From the NCBI GenBank assembly GCA_020252645.1, contig JADCCN010000002.1, positions 186,001 to 250,000 on the forward strand: a stretch of 64,000 nucleotides of DNA, in the 5' to 3' direction. Below are positions 7,493-15,850 of this stretch, in pieces. The first letter of the stretch is position 1; every line of letters starts with the position of its first letter. The notes beneath the pieces were generated by a model. That model saw nothing but the letters and a program-made list of their open reading frames with translations. It did no database searches and had not been told where the DNA came from. The position numbers and the translations under genes are program-made. Source of the stretch: Methylobacterium sp. Lineage in GTDB: Bacteria > Pseudomonadota > Alphaproteobacteria > Rhizobiales > Beijerinckiaceae.

Positions 7493-8410
7493 TCATCCGC
7501 CGGGCAGGGGAATGAACTCGGTCTCGCCCGGCACGCTGTCGAACCGGCCGGCGGCCCAATCGGCCCGCGCCTCGTCGATCCGCTCCTTGCGGGAGGAGAC
7601 GAAATTCCACCAGATATGGCGCGGGCCATCCATCGGCTCGCCGCCGAAAAGCATGAAACGCGCCTGCGAGGCGGCGAAGATGGATATCCGGTCGCCCGGT
7701 TTCAGGATCAGCAATTGCCCGGGGCCGAAGACATCCCCCGCGATATCGATCTCGCCCGAAACCGTGTAGATCGCACGCTCGTCGTAATCGGGATCGAGCG
7801 GCAGGACCGCGCCGGGCGCGAGTACGGCTTCCGCATAGAAGGCGGGATGCGGAAAGGCGACCGGGGAGCGCTCGCCATAGCCCTCGCCCATGATGAGGCG
7901 CAGGCGCTTGCCCTCGCCGATGATGCGCGGCAATTCGCGCTCGGCATGGTGGGTGAAGGTGGGCGGCGTCTCCTCGTGGCCTTGCGGCAGGGCCGCCCAG
8001 GCCTGGATGCCAAAAAGCCGCTGCCCCGCGGCGCGCGCCGCCTCGCCTGTGCGTTCCGAATGCACCACGCCGCGCCCGGCGCTCATCAGGTTCAGCGCGC
8101 CGGGGGTGATCTCCTTCGTGACGCCGAGGCTGTCGCGATGCACGATCGAGCCGTCGAACAGATAGGTGACGGTCGCAAGCCCGATATGGGGATGCGGGCG
8201 CACATCGAGCCCCTGCCCGAGCAGGAATTCGCTCGGCCCCATCTGGTCGAAGAAGATGAAGGGGCCCACCATCTTGCGCCCCGTGGAGGGCAAGGCGCGC
8301 CGCACCTCGAACCCGCCGATATCCCGCGCGCGCGGCACGATCACCTGTTCGATGGCCGAGCAGGCAAAGGCATCACCGGGCAGGGGGTCTTCATGCGGCA
8401 GGGCGGACAT
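7493..8410 (-). CDS. pirin family protein
   Basis: Bicupin of the pirin family, 305 residues. The N-terminal cupin shows the metal ligands in [17 protein letters not shown] (two His), a third His in IVHRDS and the Glu of HSERT, all needed for iron binding. The C-terminal cupin is degenerate, as usual for pirins, and shows [22 protein letters not shown]. Some bacterial pirins have quercetinase activity and others bind metabolic enzymes; nothing here decides which applies. It is followed downstream by the convergent AhpD-like gene, and xseB lies 39 bases upstream on the same strand. Confidence 0.93.
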   Translation of the reverse strand: MSALPHEDPLPGDAFACSAIEQVIVPRARDIGGFEVRRALPSTGRKMVGPFIFFDQMGPSEFLLGQGLDVRPHPHIGLATVTYLFDGSIVHRDSLGVTKEITPGALNLMSAGRGVVHSERTGEAARAAGQRLFGIQAWAALPQGHEETPPTFTHHAERELPRIIGEGKRLRLIMGEGYGERSPVAFPHPAFYAEAVLAPGAVLPLDPDYDERAIYTVSGEIDIAGDVFGPGQLLILKPGDRISIFAASQARFMLFGGEPMDGPRHIWWNFVSSRKERIDEARADWAAGRFDSVPGETEFIPLPGG

Positions 8411-8449
8411 CGGCGTTTCACTCCGGGTTGCAGGGGCCGGTTCCGCCCC

Positions 8450-8701
8450 TCAGGCATCGAGCGGCGTGGTGCCCGAGGGCTTGCCATCCGGTCCGAACTG
8501 GATCTTCTCGATGCGCATCTCGGCCTCCCGCAGCAGCGTTTCGCAGCGCTTCTTCAGGGCTTCACCGCGCTCGTAGAGGCCGATCGATTCCTCAAGGCTC
8601 ACCTCGCCGCGCTCGAGCTGGCTGACGATGGTTTCGAGCTGGCGCATCGCCTCCTCGAAGGGGATGGGCGGGGGGAGATCGGAGTTGGCTTCCTTGCTCA
8701 T
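8450..8701 (-). CDS. xseB: exodeoxyribonuclease VII small subunit
   Basis: Small subunit of exonuclease VII, 83 residues from the start at 8701; a second in-frame ATG at 8710 would add MPG. The family core is clear: [41 protein letters not shown], predicted as a helical hairpin that packs on XseA. The subunit is needed to regulate the nuclease, which degrades single-stranded DNA to acid-soluble oligonucleotides. xseA is not in the window. In many related genomes xseB is next to dxs and an HDAC-like gene; both are present here but displaced. Confidence 0.95.
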   Translation of the reverse strand: MSKEANSDLPPPIPFEEAMRQLETIVSQLERGEVSLEESIGLYERGEALKKRCETLLREAEMRIEKIQFGPDGKPSGTTPLDA

Positions 8702-8783
8702 GCCCGGCAATCTAGGCTAGGCGAAACAGAAGTGGAACCCCGAGCCCCGCCCCACCCCGCGCTTTTCCCCAAGCGGGATCGGA

Positions 8784-9767
8784 TCAGACGCGTGCGCCCA
8801 CGCGCAAGCCGGGGGCCGGGCGCTCCACCAGAACCTCGCGGCGGAAGCGGAACAGCGCGGCGGGCCGCCCGCCCGTGGTGGTTTGCTCACCCGTTGCTTC
8901 CACGAGGCCCGTGGATTCCACCAGCCGGCGGAAATTCTGCTTGTGCAGGTGGTTGCCGGAAATCGCCTCGACCTTCTGCTGGAGCGAGGTGAGGGTGAAG
9001 CGCTCGGGCAGCAATTCGAAGACCAGCGGGCGATATTTCAGCTTGCCCCTGAGACGGCCCAGGGCGGTCGCGAGAATGCGGCGGTGGTCGAACTGCATCG
9101 TGCGGCCAAGCCACGGCCGGGCCGCCCACGGGGTTGCCGCCGCACGCCCGTCGCGCCGCGCTTCCTCGACGAGGCCGGCCTCGTAAAGAAGCTCATAGCG
9201 TTCGAGCACCTTTTCCTCGTCGAACGGGCGGCCATCGAGCGCGAAGAGCATGGTTGCGCGGTCAAGCCGTGTCAGGCCCCGCTTGCCCGCGGGCTCGGCA
9301 GGAATGGCTGCCCATTCGCCGAGGCGCGGGGCGATATCGCGGTTGATGATCGCGGGGCGGCCACCGCGCCAATCTTCCCAGGGGAAGAAGCCATAGACAC
9401 TCTGCAACGCGCCCGGCGGCACGCGCTCGTCATCCTGCCGCGTCAGCGCGAGGTAACCGATGGAGACGACATGCGGATTCTCGCTCACGGGCGCCGTGGC
9501 AAGGCGCTCCTCCGCCTGCCGCCCGCGATCGCCGAAGGTATAGAGCTGCTCGACATAGCCAAGCGTGAGGCCCGCCTGCTCGCTCGCGAAAGCCCGCAGG
9601 CCCAGTTCCAGCGTGCGATGCACCATGGGTTCGAACGGGCCGGAAGGCAGGCCCGGGCTGCCCGCAACGTCGAAGGCCGAGGCATAGACCACGGGCATAT
9701 CCCGCTCGATCATCAGGATCACGGCGGTCAGGTTGATCTCCAGCGCGTTCCCTGCCGCGTGCGGCAT
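8784..9767 (-). CDS. NUDIX-like NAD regulator of the NadQ/NrtR type (COG4111-like)
   Basis: Protein of 327 residues. The first half is a NUDIX-fold domain without a canonical catalytic Nudix box: the segment EPMVHRTLELGLRAFASEQAGL aligns with the Nudix helix but lacks REUXEE. The second half has the winged-helix end typical of this family (LRGKLKYRPLVFELLPERFTLTSLQQKVEAISG, then KQNFRRLVESTGLVEATGE). This two-domain form is known for NrtR and for alphaproteobacterial NadQ-type repressors of NAD synthesis genes. No NAD gene is adjacent. Its start abuts the stop of the phosphatase gene upstream. The regulator call is family-based; DNA targets are unknown. Confidence 0.75.
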   Translation of the reverse strand: MPHAAGNALEINLTAVILMIERDMPVVYASAFDVAGSPGLPSGPFEPMVHRTLELGLRAFASEQAGLTLGYVEQLYTFGDRGRQAEERLATAPVSENPHVVSIGYLALTRQDDERVPPGALQSVYGFFPWEDWRGGRPAIINRDIAPRLGEWAAIPAEPAGKRGLTRLDRATMLFALDGRPFDEEKVLERYELLYEAGLVEEARRDGRAAATPWAARPWLGRTMQFDHRRILATALGRLRGKLKYRPLVFELLPERFTLTSLQQKVEAISGNHLHKQNFRRLVESTGLVEATGEQTTTGGRPAALFRFRREVLVERPAPGLRVGARV

Positions 9768-10301
9768 TCAGCCCCCCTGCAGCTTGCGCGGTCCGATCTC
9801 GAGGCTGAAGGGCACGCCTTCGTAGCAATCCTCGCCGCGACCGATGGCCTCGATGGCGCGGACCATGCGCCCGCCGCGGCCAAGCAACCGGTCGCCAAGC
9901 CCGACGATGTGGATATTCGGCGTGGCGGTGGGCGAAACCTGCCGCAGGCGCATCGCCCATTCCTCCTCGCTCGTCTCGGGGCGCAGCGCGCAGGCGGCGA
10001 TGAAGGCCGAGGCGGTGGAACGGCTGACCCCCGCATAGCAATGGATGACGAGCGGGTTCTGCCGCTCCCAGCGTCGGATGAAGCCGATGATCTGCGTGAC
10101 ATGCACCTCGTTCGCCATCACCTCGCCCTCGGTCGGGCGCCAGATATCGGCGAAATCAAGCTTCAGATGGCGCGCCTCTTCCACGCCCGCGGGCGTTTCC
10201 ACCTGCCCGATATTCTTGATGACCGTGAGCACGTCGCGCGCGCCGGTTTCGGTGACGGTGCGATGCAGGCGCTCGAGCGAGCAGACATGGATGCGCGGCA
10301 T
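9768..10301 (-). CDS. tyrosine/dual-specificity phosphatase-like protein
   Basis: Protein of 177 residues with the phosphatase P-loop HCYAGVSRSTASA (H-C-x5-R-S), in which Cys is the nucleophile and Arg binds phosphate. The general acid region is WRPTEGEV. The start at 10301 is used because MPRIHVCSLERL fits the family N-terminus; the open frame continues to 10442 over the end of the HD gene. It sits in a tight minus-strand row: one base separates its start from the HD-domain gene stop, and its stop abuts the NadQ-like gene. The close packing suggests one transcript, though the functional link is unknown. Confidence 0.88.
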   Translation of the reverse strand: MPRIHVCSLERLHRTVTETGARDVLTVIKNIGQVETPAGVEEARHLKLDFADIWRPTEGEVMANEVHVTQIIGFIRRWERQNPLVIHCYAGVSRSTASAFIAACALRPETSEEEWAMRLRQVSPTATPNIHIVGLGDRLLGRGGRMVRAIEAIGRGEDCYEGVPFSLEIGPRKLQGG

Positions 10302-10302
10302 G

Positions 10303-10935
10303 TTACGGACCTTTCGCGCTGAGTTCGGTGAAGCGCGCGAGAAAGCGCGTCTTGGCTTCCTCCGCGCCCCAGGGGTGGAGAAATTGGTAGACAGGCGAGG
10401 CAAAACGCGGCGGCACGCCGAAAATCTCTCCCGCTTCCCCATCCGAGAACCCGGCGAGGCGCGTCGCTTCCAGATAGGCCGCCGCGCGATCCGCCTTCTT
10501 GGCCAGGTCCTGGGCGATCTTCGTCATCGGCGCCGGCAGGTCGAAACGGCGCATCACGGCCTCGAGGATGCGCGCCTCGGTCTCGCGATAAGCCTCGCCA
10601 ATCACGGATTTGAAGGGCGAGATGATGTCGCCGATCACATATTCCGCCGCGTCATGCAAAAACACCGCGCGCCGCGTGGTCTGCGAGATCGAAGGCGCGA
10701 AATGCCCGGCAATCGCATCCACGAGCAAGGAATGCTGCGCGACCGAGTAGATCTGGCTGCCGAGCGTCTGGCCGTTCCAGCGGGCGACACGCGCGAGGCC
10801 ATGGGCGATATCCTCGATCTCGATATCGAGGGGGGAGGGGTCGAGCAGGTTCAACCGACGGCCCGAAAGCATCCGCTGCCAGGCGCGCGGCGCGGCAGGG
10901 CTCGGCGAACGGCGGGGGGAAGCGGAGCGGACCAT
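10303..10935 (-). CDS. HD-domain phosphohydrolase (YfbR-like)
   Basis: HD-superfamily metal-dependent phosphohydrolase of about 210 residues. Metal ligands are visible as the His of SVAQHSLL, the His-Asp of VFLHDAAEYVIGD, and an Asp in AKKADRAAAYLEA. The segment LHDAAEYVIGDIISPFKS resembles YfbR, a 5'-deoxynucleotidase, so a nucleotide substrate is likely. The start at 10935 (MVRSASP) is preferred over 10971, which adds only MKRGASPAITQG; the region before residue 25 is low complexity, so the start is uncertain. It is the promoter-proximal gene of the phosphatase/NadQ row. Confidence 0.85.
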   Translation of the reverse strand: MVRSASPRRSPSPAAPRAWQRMLSGRRLNLLDPSPLDIEIEDIAHGLARVARWNGQTLGSQIYSVAQHSLLVDAIAGHFAPSISQTTRRAVFLHDAAEYVIGDIISPFKSVIGEAYRETEARILEAVMRRFDLPAPMTKIAQDLAKKADRAAAYLEATRLAGFSDGEAGEIFGVPPRFASPVYQFLHPWGAEEAKTRFLARFTELSAKGP

Positions 10936-10983
10936 CCCTTGGGTTATCGCGGGGGATGCCCCGCGTTTCAAGGGGCGACCGCC

Positions 10984-11871
10984 TCAGGGGATGCCCGGGA
11001 TGGCGAAGCGCACGAAACCGGGCTTCTCGAAGGCGACCGGCACGCCGCCCGCCGTAAGGCCCTGGCCGGATGCCATCGCCTCTTCCAGGCGGTCGAGACG
11101 CACCCGTGCGATGGCCCGGTCGCCATAGCATTCGCCGATCGCGCCGATCGCCCGGTCGCCTGCCATCACGGCGCAGCCACCGATCACGCCAAAACCATTC
11201 GCGAATCGCAAGGGAAGAGCGCGTGTGCGGGCCGTGCCGCGATGCTCCATCCGGCTCACGACCTCCTGCCCGATATAGCAGCCCTTTCGGAAATCCACGC
11301 CCGCGAGCTGGTCGAGCAGCACGTCATGCGGGAAGGCATCGAGCGCCGCGTAATCCTTGCCCATTTCCGGCACGCCGAGCCTGGTGCGACGCAGATGGTA
11401 GGCCTCGGGCGGAGCCGTTTGAAAACCCTGCCCGATTGCCGCGAGGACCGCCTCCGGCCCCACGAGACGCAGGCCCAGACCCGCATGACGCGGATCGGCA
11501 AAGACATAGACCTCATCGCTTGAAAAATCGGGCATATCGAGCAGTGCCGCGACGGCCGTTCCGGCCGGCGCCTGGCCAAGGCTCACCTCGGCACGCAGCT
11601 TGTATTGCCCAAGCTTTTCCAGAAGCAGATCGGCGAAACCCAACGCGACATCCAGCAGGAAAAGCCCTTCCGCATCCCCTTCCTCGCCGGCATTGGCGAC
11701 GAGCAACTCGGCGATGATCTTTCCCTGCGGCGTGAGCAGCGCAGCCGGGCGCATCTGTCCGGGTTTCAGCGTCTCGATATTCGCGGTCAGCAGGTTATGG
11801 AGGAAATGCGCCGCATCCTTGCCGGCAATGATCAGCAATCTGCGCTCGGGCAACAGGATGAATTGCGACAC
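10984..11871 (-). CDS. ygfZ: YgfZ/GcvT-like folate-binding protein
   Basis: Folate-binding protein of 295 residues that assists synthesis or repair of iron-sulfur enzymes such as MiaB. The diagnostic motif KGCYIGQEVVSRMEHRG is present near residues 195-211 with its conserved Cys. The N-terminal GcvT-like domain starts FILLPERRLLIIAGKDAAHFLHNLLT, typical of the family. It is divergent from the dihydroorotase gene; the 77-base region between them must hold both promoters. Iron-sulfur clients in this window include the RumA-type methyltransferase. Confidence 0.93.
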   Translation of the reverse strand: MSQFILLPERRLLIIAGKDAAHFLHNLLTANIETLKPGQMRPAALLTPQGKIIAELLVANAGEEGDAEGLFLLDVALGFADLLLEKLGQYKLRAEVSLGQAPAGTAVAALLDMPDFSSDEVYVFADPRHAGLGLRLVGPEAVLAAIGQGFQTAPPEAYHLRRTRLGVPEMGKDYAALDAFPHDVLLDQLAGVDFRKGCYIGQEVVSRMEHRGTARTRALPLRFANGFGVIGGCAVMAGDRAIGAIGECYGDRAIARVRLDRLEEAMASGQGLTAGGVPVAFEKPGFVRFAIPGIP

Positions 11872-11948
11872 GCGAGCCTCTCCGGCGCTTGTTTCGACTT
11901 TGATCGGCAGATAAGCAACCGGGGTTCGAACCGCAAGGGAGCCTCGCC

Positions 11949-13283
11949 ATGCCGCAATCCTTCGATCTCGTTCTCAAGGGCGGCGAAGTGGTGAACCAGG
12001 ATGGCCGCGGCCTGCGCGATCTCGCCATCCGCGACGGGAAGATCGCCGGCATCGGCCTGTTCTCGCCGGATCAGGCCGGCGAAACCATCGACGCCACGGG
12101 TCTCACGATTCTCCCCGGCGTCATCGACACGCAGGTGCATTTCCGCGAGCCCGGCCTCACCCACAAGGAAGACCTTGAAACCGGTTCGCGCGCGGCCGTG
12201 ATGGGCGGGGTGACGGCGGTGTTCGAGATGCCCAACACCAACCCGCTCACCACCTCCGCCGAAACGCTCGCCGCGAAGGTCGCGGCCGCGCATCACCGGA
12301 TGCATTGCGATTTCGCGTTCTTTGTGGGCGGCACGGCGGAAAACGTGGACGAGATTCCCGAACTCGAGCGCCTGCCGGGCGCGGCGGGCATCAAGGTCTT
12401 CATCGGCTCCTCCACCGGCAACCTGCTGGTGGAGGACGATCACAATCTCGAGCGCATCCTGAAGAAGCTAAAGCGCCGCGCCTCCTTCCATTGCGAGGAT
12501 GAACCCCGCCTGCGCGAGCGGATGGCCTTGCGCGTGCCGGGCGATCCCGCCTCGCACCCGGTCTGGCGTGATCCGATTGCCGCGCTGAAAGCCACGGAGC
12601 GGCTCGTCACGCTTGCCCGCAAGCATGGCAAGCGCGTGCATGTGCTGCATATCTCGACGGCCGAGGAAATCCGCTATCTCGCGCACCACAAGGATGTCGC
12701 GACCGCCGAGGCCACGCCGCATCATCTGACGCTCGTGGCGCCCGATTGCTACCGGCGCCTTGGCACCTATGCGCAGATGAACCCGCCGGTGCGCGATGCC
12801 TCCCACCAGTCGATCATCTGGGAAGGCGTGCGCACGGGGGTGATCGATATTCTCGGCTCCGACCATGCCCCCCACACGCATGAAGAGAAGCACCACGCCT
12901 ATCCCGCCTCGCATTCCGGCATGACGGGCGTGCAGACGCTCGTTTGCACCATGCTCGACCATGTGTCGAAAGGCCGCCTCACGCTCGAACGCTTCGTCGA
13001 TCTCACCTCCGCCGGCCCGGCGCGGCTCTTCAACATCGCCGCCAAGGGGCGGATCGCCGAGGGCTACGACGCCGATCTCACCATCGTGGACCTGAAGCGC
13101 CGGCAGACCATCCGCAACGGCTGGATCGCCTCGCGCTGCGGCTGGACACCCTATGACGGCGTGGAGGTGGAGGGCTGGGCGGTCGGCACCATCATCCGCG
13201 GCAAGCGGGTGATGTGGGAGGGCGAACTCGTGACGGCGTCACAGGGCGAGACCGTGCGCTTTGGGGAGACGCTCCGCGCTTGA
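11949..13283 (+). CDS. pyrC: dihydroorotase, class I type
   Basis: Cyclic amidohydrolase of 444 residues. Signature regions: DTQVHFREPGLTHKEDLETGS (metal-binding HxR near residue 63), FEMPNTNP, IKVFIGSSTGN, the metal His residues in FHCEDE and VLHISTAEE, and the DHAPHT motif (GSDHAPHTHEEK) with the catalytic Asp. This pattern fits dihydroorotase of class I rather than allantoinase or hydantoinase. It would convert carbamoyl-aspartate to dihydroorotate in pyrimidine synthesis. Because a pyrB gene is not adjacent, a role in ring opening of other cyclic amides cannot be excluded. AzlC follows after three bases. Confidence 0.85.
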   Translation: MPQSFDLVLKGGEVVNQDGRGLRDLAIRDGKIAGIGLFSPDQAGETIDATGLTILPGVIDTQVHFREPGLTHKEDLETGSRAAVMGGVTAVFEMPNTNPLTTSAETLAAKVAAAHHRMHCDFAFFVGGTAENVDEIPELERLPGAAGIKVFIGSSTGNLLVEDDHNLERILKKLKRRASFHCEDEPRLRERMALRVPGDPASHPVWRDPIAALKATERLVTLARKHGKRVHVLHISTAEEIRYLAHHKDVATAEATPHHLTLVAPDCYRRLGTYAQMNPPVRDASHQSIIWEGVRTGVIDILGSDHAPHTHEEKHHAYPASHSGMTGVQTLVCTMLDHVSKGRLTLERFVDLTSAGPARLFNIAAKGRIAEGYDADLTIVDLKRRQTIRNGWIASRCGWTPYDGVEVEGWAVGTIIRGKRVMWEGELVTASQGETVRFGETLRA

Positions 13284-13286
13284 GCC

Positions 13287-14006
13287 ATGACCGATGTTGT
13301 CTCCTTCACGCGCGCCGGGTTCGGGCGCGGCTTCCGGCGTGGCATGGCCTTCGGGCCGGGGGTCTTTGCCTATGGCCTCGCCTTCGGGCTCGTGGCCGAT
13401 CAGGCAGGGTTTTCGCCCTTGCAGGCCTTTCTCTTCTCGCTCGTGGTCTATTCCGGCTCGGCGCAGATGGCGACCCTGAGCATTCTTGCAGCCGGCACTT
13501 CGCTCACGGCTTCCATTCTCTGGTCGGTCGTGGCGCTGATTCTCGTGATGAATGCGCGCTATGTTTTGTTCGGCGCCACCCTCCGGCCCTGGCTGGGGCA
13601 GGTTTCGCCGCTGAAAGCCTATTCCACGCTCTACATTCTGGGGGATGGGAACTGGCTGATGTCGCTCAACGCCTATGAGAATGGCGAGCGCGATGCCGGT
13701 TTCGTGCTCGGTTCGGCCATGAGCCCCTGCCTTGCCTGGCTCGCGGGCACGGCGGCGGGCTCGGTACTGGGCGGTTATGCGCCGAACCCGCGCGTTCTCG
13801 GCCTCGATTTCATGCTGATCGCCTTCTCGGCCGCGATGATGGTTGGCATGTTCCGGCAGAAAAGCGATTGGGGCGTGATGGCCGTTGCGGTTGTCGCGGC
13901 TTTGGGCGTGACCTGGCTCGGCTCGCCCGCCTGGGCGCCGGTGATCGCGGGGATCGCCGGCGGGCTTTTCGCCTGGATGCGGTTCAGCGAGGCTGACGCG
14001 GCATGA
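13287..14006 (+). CDS. azlC: AzlC-family branched-chain amino acid exporter large subunit
   Basis: Inner membrane protein of 239 residues with about seven to eight hydrophobic segments and the AzlC hallmark FGLVADQAGFSPLQAFLFSL followed by VYSGSAQMATL. Together with AzlD it forms a transporter of the LIV-E family that exports branched-chain amino acids and analogues. The start at 13287 follows the dihydroorotase stop by three bases, and the last four bases overlap the azlD start (ATGA), so production of the two subunits is coupled. Confidence 0.93.
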   Translation: MTDVVSFTRAGFGRGFRRGMAFGPGVFAYGLAFGLVADQAGFSPLQAFLFSLVVYSGSAQMATLSILAAGTSLTASILWSVVALILVMNARYVLFGATLRPWLGQVSPLKAYSTLYILGDGNWLMSLNAYENGERDAGFVLGSAMSPCLAWLAGTAAGSVLGGYAPNPRVLGLDFMLIAFSAAMMVGMFRQKSDWGVMAVAVVAALGVTWLGSPAWAPVIAGIAGGLFAWMRFSEADAA

Positions 14007-14305
14007 CGAATGTCGAGTTCTCCATCCTGCTGATGGCGATGGCGCTCGCTTCCTATGGCTGCCGCGTTGCCGGCTTCCTCGCGATGCGCTTCGTGACGAT
14101 CACGCCGCGGATCGAGGCTGCGCTGCGCGCTACCCCGCTTTCGGTCATGGCGGGCATTGTCGCGGTCGCGGCCATGCGCGGCGGGCCCGCGGAATGGATC
14201 GCATCCGCCTCGGTGGTCGTTCTCATGAAGCTCACCGGGCAGGATGTGCTCTCGGCGCTCGCCGGCGTCGCGATCGTGGCGCTGATGCGCTGGGCGGGGC
14301 TCTAG
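14003..14305 (+). CDS. azlD: AzlD-family exporter small subunit
   Basis: Small hydrophobic protein of 100 residues, the usual AzlD length, with three to four membrane helices (FSILLMAMALASYGCRVAGF at the start; ALAGVAIVALMRWAGL at the end). Motif RVAGFLAMRFVTITPRIEAAL is typical of the family. Translationally coupled to azlC. Its stop TAG (14303-14305) comprises the TA target plus the first G of the downstream repeat; removing the two repeats would give TAA in the same place, so the protein is unaffected. Confidence 0.92.
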   Translation: MTNVEFSILLMAMALASYGCRVAGFLAMRFVTITPRIEAALRATPLSVMAGIVAVAAMRGGPAEWIASASVVVLMKLTGQDVLSALAGVAIVALMRWAGL

Positions 14306-14403
14306 AGCGGTTGCGCAAAAGTGAATACCGGTTTTGCGTAACAACATGCGACAAAACAATAAGATAGAGCTCGGTTTTGATTCCATCAAAACGAGACGTG
14401 CTC
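14305..14403. mobile_element. two-hairpin TA-flanked repeat, subfamily B (99 bp)
   Basis: Element from GAGCGGTTGCGC to GAGACGTGCTC. The hairpin with arms GCGCAAAA / TTTTGCG carries the core GTGAATACCGG; the other has arms GTTTTGATTCCATCAAAAC. Left TA is 14303-14304, right TA is 14404-14405. The right two thirds match the reverse complement of the copy inside sod (3661-3737), which establishes subfamily B from two copies. Confidence 0.88.
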
Positions 14404-14405
14404 TA

Positions 14406-14505
14406 GGGCATGATGTGTTCAGACGGAAGCACATCATGCTCTTATCTTATTATTATCGCATGCTTTTTTGTGAAAAACCGGATTCCACTTTTTTACAGCA
14501 TGCTC
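14406..14505. mobile_element. two-hairpin TA-flanked repeat, subfamily A, tandem copy (100 bp)
   Basis: Element nearly identical to the copy at 1330-1429 but starting GGGC instead of GAGC. It shares the TA at 14404-14405 with the subfamily B copy on its left and has TA 14506-14507 on its right, where it forms the TAG stop of the minus-strand gene ending at 14505. A copy that inserted at the TA bordering an existing element would give this arrangement. Confidence 0.88.
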
Positions 14506-14747
14506 TAATTCTTCAGGCGCAAGGAATATTCGCCGGCGCGAATGCGCTCGGGCAGGCGTTCGGCGAATTTGGAGACCGCATCCTCGCCATAGGTGGCCAC
14601 GAGTTCCACGAAGGCCGCGAACAGGGCCGCATGGGCGAGGCAATCGCCGTCGATGCCGTCATGGCGCCCCTCGGCGAAGGCCTCGTTGATATAGCCATAG
14701 GCCGCACGCCGTTGTTCGGCGAAATGCGCGTCGCTGGCGGTTCCCAT
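14505..14747 (-). CDS. small conserved-looking hypothetical protein
   Basis: Protein of 80 residues from the ATG at 14747, without a recognised family. It is predicted helical (DAHFAEQRRAAYGYINEAFAEGRHDGIDGDCLAHAALFAAFVELVATYG) and ends RAGEYSLRLKN. The open frame extends upstream to 14948 only through a TTG start and a low-complexity Cys/Arg region, so the shorter form is preferred, although no clear ribosome binding site is seen. The stop codon is TAG formed by the right end of the flanking repeat. Possibly soluble and cytosolic; function unknown. Confidence 0.6.
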   Translation of the reverse strand: MGTASDAHFAEQRRAAYGYINEAFAEGRHDGIDGDCLAHAALFAAFVELVATYGEDAVSKFAERLPERIRAGEYSLRLKN

Positions 14748-14969
14748 CGGCTTGGCGGTCTGCACTGGCTTATCCGGTCTTTCTGGCAAGCGATCTTGCG
14801 AGGCGGCTGCCGCGCAAATCCGGCTGCGACAGCAGGACCCCCGCCCCGCTCTCGCCACCGTTGGATGGACCCTAGCGGCTCCCTGTCCTGAAAGCGAGCA
14901 AGGAGTTGCGAAAACGTTAACGGACTTTCCTGCCTTCTTGTAATTCAAAGGGATAGCCCTGTGGATGGG

Positions 14970-15419
14970 TCAGCCGCCATAACGCTGATCGAGCATCCGC
15001 GCGAGGCGCGATGCTTCGCGCACCAGCATGGCACGCACGGCACGCGCGGCATCCGTGCATTGGCGATAGGTGGTCGAGAAGGTCGAGAAGCCGGCATTAT
15101 AGGCACCCATCAGCCGCTCGCGGTTGCCTTGCGCCGCGCCTTCGCTCTCCACCAGCATCTCCATGCGCTTCTGCCAGGGGTTGGGGCGCTCGTCGGGGCG
15201 GCAGAGCGTGGCGAGGAACGCGAGCGAACCGAGCGTCTCCGAAAGTTCCAGCATCGGCTTTTCATATTCCGGCGGCAGGGGCAGCCGCACGGCTTCCCTG
15301 GGTGGCGCGGGGGGCGGCGCTGCGCGGCGCTGCGGCTGCGGCGCAGCCGGTTGCTGCTGCGCGGCGGCCGGAAGCGCCAGCGCCGCGAGCAGCAGGAGGG
15401 TCAGGCCCAAGCGTCTCAT
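14970..15419 (-). CDS. exported TIGR02301-type protein
   Basis: Protein of 149 residues with a clear signal peptide (RRLGLTLLLLAALALPAAAQ) and a Pro/Gln-rich linker, then a helical domain with two conserved cysteines: LSETLGSLAFLATLC and FSTTYRQCTDAA. This pattern matches the TIGR02301 family of exported alphaproteobacterial proteins of unknown function. Its start overlaps the NUDIX gene stop by four bases, so it is the last gene of the SDR-NUDIX-TIGR02301 row on the minus strand. Periplasmic location is inferred from the signal peptide. Confidence 0.85.
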   Translation of the reverse strand: MRRLGLTLLLLAALALPAAAQQQPAAPQPQRRAAPPPAPPREAVRLPLPPEYEKPMLELSETLGSLAFLATLCRPDERPNPWQKRMEMLVESEGAAQGNRERLMGAYNAGFSTFSTTYRQCTDAARAVRAMLVREASRLARMLDQRYGG

Positions 15420-15850
15420 GCGGCCTGCCCGGTTTCGCGCGCGATGAGCTGCTGCGCCTTGCGCAGGATATCCGGCAGGCCGCGCGTCATCGGCAGGTCG
15501 CCCGGATCAAGCGGATCGACCCAGAGCAGGGCTTGCGCTTCATCGGAAATCATCGCCTCGCCGCCGGTCCAGTATCCGGCGAAGGCGCAGATCACGGCAT
15601 GGGCCACGAGCGCGCCATCCGGGCTGCGCTCGATATGCTCGACGTGATCCACGAAACCGGCGATGCGGGCGGTTAGGCCCACTTCCTCCTGCAATTCGCG
15701 CAGAACGGCTTCCGCCATGCGCTCGCCGGGCTCGATGCGTCCGCCCGGCAGCGAGAAGAGCCCGCGCGCCGGGGCTTTGCCGCGTTGCGCCAGCAGCACC
15801 TTCCCATCGCGAAACACCGCGATGGAGGCCGCCAGCACCGGCCTAGACAT
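15416..15850 (-). CDS. NUDIX hydrolase
   Basis: NUDIX hydrolase of about 144 residues. The complete Nudix box is present: GRIEPGERMAEAVLRELQEEVGL (G-x5-E-x7-RELQEEVGL), so metal binding and catalysis are expected. N-terminal strands SIAVFRDGKVLLAQRGKAPARGLFSLPGG resemble ADP-ribose pyrophosphatase or MutT-like enzymes; the substrate cannot be told. The start at 15850 (MSRPVLAAS) is preferred over 15862, which would extend the overlap with the SDR gene from 8 to 20 bases. It is translationally overlapped on both sides. Confidence 0.88.
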   Translation of the reverse strand: MSRPVLAASIAVFRDGKVLLAQRGKAPARGLFSLPGGRIEPGERMAEAVLRELQEEVGLTARIAGFVDHVEHIERSPDGALVAHAVICAFAGYWTGGEAMISDEAQALLWVDPLDPGDLPMTRGLPDILRKAQQLIARETGQAA

